A stretch of 64,000 nucleotides of DNA, from contig CP136066.1 in NCBI GenBank assembly GCA_032622095.1, positions 145,295,559 through 145,359,558 of the forward strand, read 5' to 3'. A program made the translations under genes and the position numbers. Below the pieces are notes generated by a model. It was not told the DNA's origin, did no database searches, and worked only from the letters and a program-made list of their open reading frames with translations. This DNA comes from Siphonodentalium dalli (Eukaryota; Mollusca; Scaphopoda; Gadilida; Siphonodentaliidae). The first letter of the stretch is position 1. Each line of letters begins with the position of its first letter. Of the stretch, positions 58,201 through 64,000 are shown piece after piece.

Positions 58201-61200
58201 ATGCGCAGACGAGATCTCGGAAACGGGTTGAGATATTGACTTTAAATTTGGTATGTGAATGTATCTTGCCCCGGATACGAATTTTATCGGGTCGCCGAGC
58301 ACGTGCGACACTAGCTTCGCGCATGCGCAGACCAGATCTAGGAAACGGGTGGAGCAATCGACTTGAAATTTGGTTTTTTAATAGCCCGGACGAAGTCGGG
58401 TCACCTTCTAGTAACATATAAAACATAAATTAAATATTCACCATACCATACTGTGGGGGATTTGACATTCACGACATTTTTTTTCCTCCTAACAAAATTA
58501 ATTTAGATGAAGTTAAACAACATCAAAAATAGACAAACTAAGGGCAGTTATAACTCAGGTAAAATAAATCATAACTGTTGAGGAGGGCTATAGCCATCCT
58601 AGGAAAATCTAGGAGGGCTATTAATAGCCCTCTTGGATTTTCTAGACCGCCAGCCCTGCACTATATTATTGTTTCCAAATGAATACCGCCTGAATTATCA
58701 GAAACAACAAGTTTATAACTGGAGGTAGAGTTCATTTTAATCTAACATGGAGTTCAATTGTTGGCTAGATGAGTCAAATATACATACTAGTAGTACATGT
58801 ATACATATACACTTGAGAAATAATTGCAGGTTTTGATTTTTTACACTAGCCCATCTTCAGACATTAATTGATTTCCTGTATCGTGATACACATGACATGA
58901 TATGCGTGTATCGTTTGAAAGTGATCGTGATACGTTGAATTAACGATGAATCATTTGCAGCCCTTTGGCACTGAGGTGATCAACTGTTTGCACCTCGAGG
59001 AAATTTCAATTTCTCCCAACTTGAAATTAATTGATAGATTTGATGCCACTGATTTGCATTTATATTATTACAGTAATGCCCTAAATAATCGACTCGTTAT
59101 CCGCAGCAGAATTATGGGTAATTTTTCAGGATTTAATCGGAAATATGGCTTGTTGCCATTCATCGGAAAGCTCTCAACAAGCCATATTTCCTCGATTATT
59201 TAGGGCATTACCGTATAGGTACCATACTGTTGCAGTTCAAATGGAGATAAATCCATGGATCAAAATGTGGTAGATGAATTCTTAAGAAAGTCACAAATCT
59301 GATATTATTATCTAGTACATTGATTGGTCTATTTAATTAAAATATATCAGTTTGGTAGGAAACATTTTTGTTGTCTTTTGACTCAGATTTGGTTATATGG
59401 AATCTTCATGTATTTTGTATTATACTATACTGGTAACCTTTTCATAACAGCAGAGCATGCCACTTTAACCACGGTTGATTGGGTTATCTGGAATTGGCTC
59501 GATCTTTTATCTTGTAGTTGAATGCTGCTCACAGAACAGGCAGCACACCACCACCAAAATGGCTCGCCGACTTAGAAAATGATGATGTTGATCTCCTTCA
59601 AGGTATTTTTTCAGTAAAACATCTTAATTCATGGTTTAATCGTTAAAATTCTCGCAATCAGATTTGTGCCTGTACATTATTCTTATATGTGGATCATAAT
59701 ATATTTTTGAAGAGTAGACAGTTTATAATATGAATTGTACGTGACACGTAGTGGAGCAACCACACATGCTGTGCCTCAAATTTACCTTTTATCGGCGACA
59801 TAGCGCTAAGAATAATTTATGTAACATCACGCAGTGATCACGATGGAAATGACATGCCAACTTGACAAGACGTGTACGTCGTGGATTGTGCAATCTTGTC
59901 CAAAATCCAAAATGACGTCAGAAACCGTGTCATGACCTCTTTATTTTTTGTTTTCATTAAGCTAACCAAAGAAATTGGTCTAATTGAAATTAATATACCT
60001 AAATCACATGTGAATTCTTCGTAAGTTGTGAATTAGTTACTTTCATTTTCATCGCGATGCTTCATTCCCAATTCCGAGTTTTTTGCAATCCCCACACTGT
60101 TGCTAACCGGAAGTCACGTGATAATTTCTTCAAAATCCATACCCGCGATCTAAAAATTCACTGATGGATATAGAAATATATGACGTCATTCACCTGCCTT
60201 AGGTATAAGCACCCTTGGTGGTTGCTATAATTTTATTCCAGTATTTCAACTCTACCACCAGTATAACTGGATTTTGAAATTAAATATTTTGAGATTATCC
60301 AAAACCACCATTACATGTTTAACCGTAGTCCAGTATATTGATGGAACACTTCAATTTATAAATTGGGAACGTTTTGTTTGTGATTATTCCTGTTATGACA
60401 CATTCATATTGATTGTATTTAAGTTGTAGTTCATGATGCTTTTGTTTAATACCAATGTCGTTGACTACACTTCGATTCCAAAGCAGTCCTTCGATTTAGA
60501 ATAAATGTAGGTGCACAGCTAATCGTGTGACTGGTGTAGGGGTGTCACGATTAATCGTATAATCGATGAACTGTTGATAAAGCCGATAATCGATTACCAT
60601 TTCTGTCGTTGATTTAATAATCTGCATTATTTATTTCAGACATCGGAAAGTTCCGGGTATTATTGAATACTGTGTTTGTTTTACACAGTTTAATCTGCAA
60701 CCGAACGAAGGGTTAACAACCTTTTGATTGTGCATGAAAGAAATTCCGACACATGAGTACTATTAATATATGTTGCAAACAGTGGGCAGTTCATTTGATG
60801 ATATGACATGGTTACTCTTTGGGTCGTTGTATATTCTACAAATTGGCAGCACTGCGGCTTTGAACTTGTGGCAACTTCGTCGTATATTTCTACAACAAAG
60901 ATGGCACAATGTCTTTGAAATTTGCCGACTGTCACTGTGTTCAATGAACTGAATGCACTCGCCCTTGAATTTGATTGGACCAATGGGGAAATTATTTGAC
61001 ATTCTCTCGAAACCAGGGAACCTACTGGTACAGCATTTTAATCAGCGATGTTCTCTGTGATGTCATTTGCGAGTACACTTCATTTGCATGAGTATACTTA
61101 GATGTTACTAGTACAGGCTATCGCTTATCATGTGGTGACTGCTGATTGAAACTCACTATTATCAATTACTTAACTTGTTCTGAGTCCTGAAATTTCCGGA

Positions 61201-62269
61201 TGGGGGCCCACCTTTCTGATTGTTATCCACACTCTGGAAGTTTGCTGAAACTTATATAGTTTCCATAACATTAGATTCCTTTTATTTGGTGTGCTCATTA
61301 GTCATTACCGGTGGTTTATGGGGCACATAATTAACGTAAAAATTACATCAGCCGGGTTTCTTAACCAACACCCAGCCAATATGCCATATTACGGAATACT
61401 TCCACTGTTATTAATATTAGGTACGATTATCGATTATAATCGATTATTGACAACCAATTATCGATTATCAAAATCAATAATCGTGGCACCTCTAGACTGG
61501 TGTACTTTTTCTTTGGTGTGTGCCTATCAGCACCTATGGGGAAATAACCTCCTGTATAATGTCCAACATCACCAGACGTAGTTTTTGTACCCTACTACTC
61601 TCAAGTGCCCAATAATAGTGTCCGCATGATTATTCATTTTGGAGAAAATTCCCAATGATCACTATTATTTGGCATTGAGACATAGAGTGAAATTGCCATC
61701 ACTATTATTAATTTCAGCCTAAATTCCCACCCATCACTATTAGGCCATCACGATTATTAGGCGCCAGGGAGTATTCAAAGTGTTCTAGTGTCATTTTTTC
61801 TCAGTCAACATAGTTCCCAAATTCAGCAATTTGAATTTAACCGACCTTGTGCATAGGTCGCCAGTGCTTTTGATGATAGAATATGACAGCCTATGTATCA
61901 AGACAGATTATCGTCAGTAAGGGGAATGAGTGCCTATCATTATTTACCTTGACCTCGTAAGCCAGTGCATGCATTCTCTTATATGCGAGGCTCCAAATCG
62001 GAAACTCACATATATAAGAGAATGCACTGGCACAGGATCTTTAATGCTACATTAGCGCAGCTCCCTTCATGAACCTCAGGTTTAACAGGAATGTACTGAG
62101 CAAGCTTTGCAGAAACCCAGGATTACCATCAGTTTTGGGGCAAAGGTTTTTTTTATGTAAATTCAATGGATTTAATTTTTTGCAGAATTTGGAAGCCTTA
62201 CAATATCACAGTTGATGGAAAAAGTAAAGGGACTGCAAAATCTAGCCTATCAGCTGGGATTAGAAGAAG
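46280..62269 (+). CDS. lin52: LIN52 homologue, exons 1-5 (last exon outside window)
   Basis: LIN52 is a small subunit of the MuvB core of the nuclear DREAM complex, which represses cell-cycle genes. In human it links MuvB to p107/p130 through an LxSxE motif plus a DYRK1A-phosphorylated serine (Ser28). Five exons with GT-AG borders join in phase to give 93 codons: MANSDADSDQ, LLSLEKLDRASPELWPES, IPGVSEFAS, LNAAHRTGSTPPPKW, LADLENDDVDLLQEFGSLT and LMEKVKGLQNLAYQLGLEE. This follows human LIN52 (116 residues) in order, including LLS[F/L]E, RASP with the phosphorylated Ser, PPKW and the C-terminal helix. The usual REMTRGKFLNIL ending is not found before 64000 and should lie in a further exon. Introns of about 6.5, 1.4, 5.2 and 2.6 kb are packed with transposons. 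Exon 1 is the least certain. Confidence 0.9.
46299..47599. other. lin52 intron 1, first part; diverged repeat 46960-47480
   Basis: No other exon is evident. 46960-47480 shares phrases with 59800-60230 (ATGACGTCA..., AATTGGTCTAAT-like, CCGGAAGTCACGTGAT), so both are copies of an old interspersed repeat. A GC-rich hairpin (CTCGGGCGCGC AAGC GCGCCGAG) lies at 47411-47435. Confidence 0.5.
47600..48594. mobile_element. Non-autonomous hAT transposon in lin52 intron 1
   Basis: 995 bp. The ends TAGAGCTGAAACGG ... CCGTTTCAGCTCTA are inverted. A perfect 8-bp target duplication ATTCGCAC lies at 47592-47599 and 48595-48602. Subterminal GGTTAACCGGTT-type palindromes recur at both ends. The size of the target duplication and the TAG...CTA ends identify the hAT superfamily. 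No transposase domain is found; the 82-codon frame inside is not recognisable. Confidence 0.9.
48716..48899 (+). mobile_element. tRNA-derived SINE, + orientation
   Basis: GGAAGTCGGTAGCCGAGAGG then TAGCG holds an A-box-like TAGCCGAGAGG, and GGGATCGCAACC a degenerate B box. The head is related to a tRNA but cannot fold as one. The tail runs TTGTCAGGGTATTCTGACAA ... GAAAAGTCTCATTTGAGATC and closes with GCTGACTTCCCC, the inverse of the start. An opposite copy is at 49504-49677. Confidence 0.7.
49261..49500 (-). repeat. (CTAT)n and a conserved SINE-like tail segment
   Basis: Five CTAT units at 49265-49286, then a segment with GCGGGTTCTTTAATGTGCAC, CACCCATGTACACGGG and CAGCCATTTATG. The same text, inverted, recurs at 50030-50110. 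This GGTTCTTTAATGTGCAC / TACACGGG phrase is familiar from interspersed repeats of many marine invertebrates. It may be the tail of a SINE or of a small DNA element. Confidence 0.5.
49504..49677 (-). mobile_element. tRNA-derived SINE, - orientation
   Basis: The - strand reads GGAAGTCAGTGGCCGAGTGG then ATAGCGTACTGGTC, with good A box (TGGCCGAGTGG) and B box (GGTCGATTCCC) of an RNA polymerase III promoter, then GGTATTCTGACAAAAATCC. It ends CTGACTTCC, inverse of its start. Same family as 48716-48899, with a better preserved promoter. Confidence 0.75.
50030..50110 (+). repeat. Second copy of the GTGCAC/TACACGGG segment
   Basis: Holds ATTAATGGCTGACCCGTGTA and GTGTGCACGTTAAAAGAACGC, the inverse of text at 49390-49440. 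A 165-codon frame that starts inside it (50024-50521) is not recognisable. Confidence 0.5.
50111..51633. other. lin52 intron 1, no gene recognised
   Basis: Partly repetitive at 50280-50470 (CGGCAATTACTG / GGCAACTACACTGC-like phrases); otherwise unique AT-rich DNA. Confidence 0.4.
51634..51820. repeat. Palindromic minisatellite built on CTTAAG
   Basis: Nine successive dyads of the form ATTGCGCTTAAGCGCAAT, spaced about 19-22 bases, with variants GCACTTAAGCGC, GCACTTGAGTGC and GTGCTTAAGCGT. Each unit is itself an inverted repeat, so the array could form multiple small cruciforms or bind dimeric factors. Confidence 0.9.
51821..52782. other. lin52 intron 1, end; no gene recognised
   Basis: Only the phrase TTGGCTATGCAGCCCTCATAATTGGCTACG near 52200 shows local repetition. 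The 3' splice site of intron 1 is at 52781-52782. Confidence 0.4.
52783..52848 (+). CDS. lin52: lin52 exon 2
   Basis: After TTCTAATTTTAG, before GTAAGTTATG. It encodes SDQLLSLEKLDRASPELWPE, nearly the same as human LIN52 in this stretch. It holds the pocket-protein-binding LxSxE core (LLSLE) and the phospho-acceptor Ser of RASP. Phase 1 in and out. Confidence 0.93.
53014..53388 (-). mobile_element. TTAA-bounded MITE, family A, copy 3, in lin52 intron 2
   Basis: Inverted relative to 2008-2386: TTAAAGTGATGTCAAACACT ... AAGTGCATAATATGTCTTTAA, 375 bp, TTAA at both ends. The single CTTTGGAGTGGTATGGTCG segment corresponds to one unit of the array at 20299-20530. Confidence 0.8.
54248..54273 (+). 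CDS. lin52: lin52 exon 3
   Basis: 26 bases between TTTATTTCAG and GTGAGTAC. With one base from exon 2 it encodes IPGVSEFAS (human LPGVAEFAAS). It ends in phase 0. Only 23 bases downstream begins the 9-bp target duplication of a large transposon insertion. Confidence 0.88.
54572..55919 (+). mobile_element. hAT transposon with perfect 8-bp TSD, in lin52 intron 3
   Basis: 1348 bp. CAGTGTTCACGCTG on the left and CAGCGTGAACACTG on the right. ATGGTAAT is duplicated at 54564-54571 and 55920-55927. Subterminal copies of TTTGGCTAA (at least four on the left and five on the right) look like transposase-binding sites. A C run of about 24 lies at 55614-55640. It contains a transposase-related frame at 54884-55159 but is internally deleted. 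Confidence 0.93.
54884..55159 (+). pseudogene. N-terminal zinc-finger fragment of a hAT-type transposase
   Basis: 91 codons. The end, RRTFKDAWTLNRPWLNHDNV then KKAIFCKVCIDAG, resembles the finger found at the N-terminus of several hAT transposases and hAT-derived host proteins (F-x2-x-W-x4-PWL-x-Y/H-D-x-FC-x2-C). The His part of the finger and the catalytic region are missing. A duplicated motif, CTKGNPIADSTKGNPID, is near residue 25. The gain is phylogenetic: it supports the superfamily assigned from the ends. Confidence 0.55.
56502..57396. mobile_element. DNA element with CAGTCCTTCGA ends
   Basis: 895 bp. CAGTCCTTCGAATTTGG on the left; the right end inverted is CAGTCCTTCGATTTTGAGG. A third end, CAGTCCTTCGATTTAG, occurs alone at 60485. 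CAG...CTG termini fit hAT, but the flanks (TTTTAAAA and ATTTTATG) do not match cleanly. It is GC-richer than its surroundings at the ends (GCGCGCGCC; GGCGCGCAAGCGC). Confidence 0.7.
56772..57131 (-). CDS. Unrecognised 119-codon ORF within the CAGTCCTTCGA element
   Basis: The - strand frame opens MIGVTPRHNCCTCEFPQKNC and continues SFDEYYCHRLGFKFNYISRL, ATISRLGESEKWTLKPPKYR then a basic KRKRAP and a Ser/Asn-rich tail. Cys residues at 10, 11, 13 and 20 could bind a metal. I recognise no family. Its position in a transposon suggests a fragment of a transposase or accessory protein, but it may be chance. Another short frame (57128-57370) precedes it on the same strand. Confidence 0.35.
   Translation of the reverse strand: MIGVTPRHNCCTCEFPQKNCVNSLAASFDEYYCHRLGFKFNYISRLYIEATISRLGESEKWTLKPPKYRLSKRKRAPVDSSDNGASDCVNNSTSEFEVLSGSSLMSMRTQTRKWTHYHD
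57537..58411 (+). mobile_element. Non-autonomous Helitron, family 2, in lin52 intron 3
   Basis: Starts TCATCTATTATATATTTTGA and ends with hairpin CCCGGACGAAGTCGGG, then TCACCTTCTAG and a T. The 5' end resembles the family 1 Helitrons (TATATATTTTGA). Inside are a (GT)n tract at 57562-57606 and a unit of about 120 bases (TCTCGGAAACGGGT ... CGCGCATGCGCAGACGAGA) repeated two to three times at 58090-58370. No Rep/helicase. Confidence 0.85.
58613..58632. other. Perfect 20-bp palindrome
   Basis: GAGGGCTATTAATAGCCCTC, near the right end of the possible CAGGSCTGG element. A looser version lies just upstream (GAGGGCTATAGCCATCC). Confidence 0.7.
59069..59215. mobile_element. Foldback MITE, TACNGTAATGCCC family, copy 2
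   Basis: 147 bp. TACAGTAATGCCCTAAATAA and the inverse TACGGTAATGCCCTAAATAA form 24-bp arms with one mismatch. Internal GCAGAATTATGGGTAATTTT and CAGGATTTAATCGGAAATAT match 25599-25730. It lies about 300 bases before lin52 exon 4. Confidence 0.85.
59518..59602 (+). CDS. lin52: lin52 exon 4
   Basis: After CTTTTATCTTGTAG, before GTATTTTT. Phase 0 in: LNAAHRTGSTPPPKWLADLE then NDDVDLLQ and one base. It corresponds to human FKSPITSSPPKWMAEIERDD-IDMLK. A second AG (CTCACAG) 17 bases later would break the frame with exon 3, so the first AG is chosen. Confidence 0.92.
59603..60536. other. lin52 intron 4, first part; old repeat 59800-60230
   Basis: 59800-60230 is related to 46960-47480. A lone CAGTCCTTCGATTTAG terminus at 60485 marks a fragment of the element seen at 56502-57396. 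Confidence 0.45.
60537..61494. mobile_element. hAT transposon with perfect 8-bp TSD, in lin52 intron 4
   Basis: 958 bp. TAGGGGTGTCACGATTAATC on the left; the right end inverted is TAGAGGTGCCACGATTATTG. GACTGGTG is duplicated at 60529-60536 and 61495-61502. Both subterminal regions are rich in ATCGATTA/TAATCGAT. A degenerate - strand remnant is in the left half. Confidence 0.93.
60763..61002 (-). pseudogene. Possible BED-finger remnant of a hAT transposase
   Basis: The - strand reads IEHSDSRQISKTLCHLCCRN near 60850-60940, like the start of a BED zinc finger (SKT-x-CKLC). A continuation without its usual NLxxHLxxxH suggests decay or a shift. The support comes mainly from its location within a hAT element. 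Confidence 0.4.
61961..62031. mobile_element. Short foldback MITE relic
   Basis: GCCAGTGCATGCATTCTCTT pairs with AAGAGAATGCACTGGC across a loop containing GAGGCTCCAAATCGGAAACTC. A related fragment is at 21804-21866. It ends 155 bases before lin52 exon 5. Confidence 0.65.
62186..62269 (+). CDS. lin52: lin52 exon 5
   Basis: After TTTTTTGCAG, before GTAGATAT. It encodes (E)FGSLTISQLMEKVKGLQN then LAYQLGLEE, leaving one base. This is the C-terminal helix by which LIN52 binds LIN9 in known complexes; it is very close to human GSLTTANLMEKVRGLQN. Confidence 0.93.
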
Positions 62270-64000
62270 GTAGATATTTTAATGCTGCTGTGTCTGGGTT
62301 GAAGTCCCCAAATGCCTTTGAAGTTTAAGATGCAAGAGCACTATTTTGAGTTCTCAAACCAGTTTATTAAATATTTTATCTAAACCAAGGCAAAATTGCT
62401 CTGTCATTTTATTGAGTCCATCTGATATCGGAACACCTGACCATTTTCTTATTTTATGTGCCTGTTTTAAAAAAATGGGACGTAATATGTTATTTGTCGG
62501 CCTGTTCGCTTTGGTGTCCGGATGATAATTTTAGATAGTTTCAACTGAATGGAATGAAATGTGGTATGTGGGTTTACTAGCACAACATACAGGTCAAGTT
62601 CGAATTCGAGTTCTGCCCGCTAATTTTAATTTGAGTTATGGCCCTTTTTATTGGTATTTGCACTCAAATTTCATTTCTGGATGATAACCAGTAAATCTGA
62701 ACTGAATGGAAGGAAATTTGTTATGTAATTTTACTAGCCCAAAATATAGGTCAAGTTCGAATTTGGATTACGCCTGTAAATGTCCCTTTGTTTAAATTAC
62801 CACTGGCGTATTTTGCCACACCTACTGTTGCTCTTGTTTACCAGAGTTACAAACCTTTTTCAACTTTGTAATTTCTGTTTCCTGTTGATAACTCAGTCCT
62901 CGAAATTAGCCATGGCAATAAGCAATTCCGTGGGAAATGCCGTATTAACATTTGGAATCTTAGCATGCTGTGGGATATTTTTCCTAATGTCGAGGGCTGG
63001 ATAATAACTGCAGTTAGGGTTGGTTGATCAGCACCAAACTTGAATTGGCTCAAAATACAAGCTGTGCTTTAAATGGGCCCTTGTTTAATTTTCACTTTTT
63101 AACAGACTTTTATTTGTATTGGTTTTGGCTGATATTACGTTTGATTTACGCCACGCTATTCACTGCGTAGCATGGCTGACCGGGTTGTCTTATTTATATC
63201 TAGAATGTGCGATCGCATACACCGGCCTACACGTGCGTCAGTTGTGTATGCGATGGGTAGTTAGTTCTGCTGTTGATATTGGGGAAAACCATAGCTATTA
63301 ACTCAGACGTTTTTTTTTGCCTAACTCCAAATTATGGAATCTTTCTGAAGTGCAATTTTAAACAAACCAGCAGGTGTATTATGCCATCATGTTGGTGATC
63401 TTGTAACTTACTGAATTTTAAAGACATCAAGTCCTTTGAACATCGGAATATGTTATTATAACAGCATAACTTCTCTGCATGTATAAATGGGTATATGGAT
63501 ATTTGTATCTGGATACAATACTGGTATTTACACTGATTTACATAGAAATTTATAGAAGTAGTCATGGTTACAGACCAATTTTTATGAAGCCTGTTTTGCT
63601 TTCAGTGAATAAAATAACACATTCGAAATGCCTCCTGAAACTGCATGAAAGACAAATTTGATGTTGAATTTTTTTTGCATTTATTTACATCACCTGAGAC
63701 AAAGTCTCCAGTGGAGCTATAGTCATCACTCCTTGTCTGTCCGTACGTCCATCAAGAATCGTCTTCTCCAGAACCATAAGGCCGAATGGGTTCATATTTG
63801 GTGTGGATGTTCCCTGGGTTGGGTGACTCACATTCAAATTTGTTAAAATGAGGTCACCGACAAATGTCAGGCCTATTTAGCCTATATTTGGTATGGAGAG
63901 TCCTTGGATGACTGGGGCTCAGATTTGTTCAAAACACACCAAACCCCCCCCCCCCCCCCCAAAAAAACCAATTATAAATACTATAATTAATATAAAATTA
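62270..64000. other. lin52 intron 5 (incomplete); tandem repeat-type sequence
   Basis: 62510-63060 contains two or three diverged units of about 190 bases (CTGAATGGAA(T/G)GAAAT; ATAGGTCAAGTTCGAAT; GATGATAA). 63690-63950 has a distinct repeat beginning ACCTGAGACAAAGTCTCCAG, with CTTCTCCAGAACCATAAGG and two TATTTGGT(G/A)TGGA(T/G)-type phrases. C16 is at 63944-63960. I found no LIN52 final exon here. Confidence 0.45.

Larger units (their letters stand above)
54391..58658. mobile_element. Possible older element with CAGGSCTGG ends
   Basis: The left CAGGCCTGG and right CCAGCCCTG, each followed inward by a CAAG(A/G)(C/G)GGGCT-type block, form imperfect inverted termini. The flanks share only CACTA, so the target duplication is uncertain. 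It would lie inside the 54306-58964 element and contain the hAT and Helitron below. Confidence 0.35.
54306..58964. mobile_element. Large nested hAT-like insertion in lin52 intron 3
   Basis: The left end TACGGCTGCAAGGATAC and right end (inverse) AGGGCTGCAAATGATTCATC resemble the TAGGGCTGCAA termini of hAT elements. TTGGCACTG occurs at 54297-54305 and 58965-58973 as a 9-bp duplication (8 bp if one base was lost). Near each end lie several ATCATGATAC/ATCGTGATAC motifs. Most of the 4.66 kb consists of later insertions. No transposase of its own is visible. Confidence 0.6.

Noticed and set aside
62270-64000. Last lin52 exon in this interval
   Set aside because: No acceptor followed by a frame resembling REMTRGKFLNIL was found.

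Overview
This is an AT-rich nuclear sequence from an animal. The evidence is spliced coding exons with GT-AG introns and a dense mix of animal-type transposons: LINEs with APE endonuclease, a Ty3-type LTR element, Helitrons, hAT and pogo DNA transposons, many foldback MITEs and a tRNA-derived SINE. The style suggests a marine invertebrate, perhaps a lophotrochozoan such as a mollusc, but the sequence alone does not fix the species. There are no prokaryotic operons and no CRISPR.

Two host genes can be supported. (1) A lin-52 homologue lies on the + strand, from about 46280 past 62269. Five exons (46280-46298, 52783-52848, 54248-54273, 59518-59602, 62186-62269) join in phase and encode most of the small DREAM/MuvB subunit LIN52. 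The last coding exon seems to lie beyond the window. (2) An unrecognised gene lies on the - strand, with two exons (19608-18852 and 17459-17191) that join exactly in phase. A Helitron sits 11 bases inside their intron. A possible further exon is at 20789-20847.

The rest is mostly transposons. Left part (1-9 kb): foldback MITEs, then a near-intact APE-type LINE on the - strand (2673-8003), flanked by 262-bp direct repeats that look identical. 9-33 kb: several families of TTAA-bounded MITEs, other palindromes, a 23-bp tandem array grown inside one MITE copy, and two Helitrons. 33-46 kb: an SGNH-hydrolase-like ORF, a decayed jockey/CR1-type LINE (PHD-finger ORF1; APE and RT ORF2), then a 5' LTR, gag, protease and RT of a Ty3/gypsy-type element. 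A pogo-like transposon interrupts the RT just after the YIDD catalytic motif. C-terminal LINE fragments follow, one with another insertion.

46-64 kb: the lin-52 introns hold three hAT elements with perfect 8-bp target duplications, a larger nested hAT-like element with a 9-bp duplication, a Helitron, two oppositely oriented SINEs, a palindromic CTTAAG minisatellite and more MITEs. No wholly new system is evident. The most unusual items are the very long, identical duplication around the LINE, the deep nesting in a lin-52 intron, and the repeated use of TTAAAG termini by unrelated MITE families.
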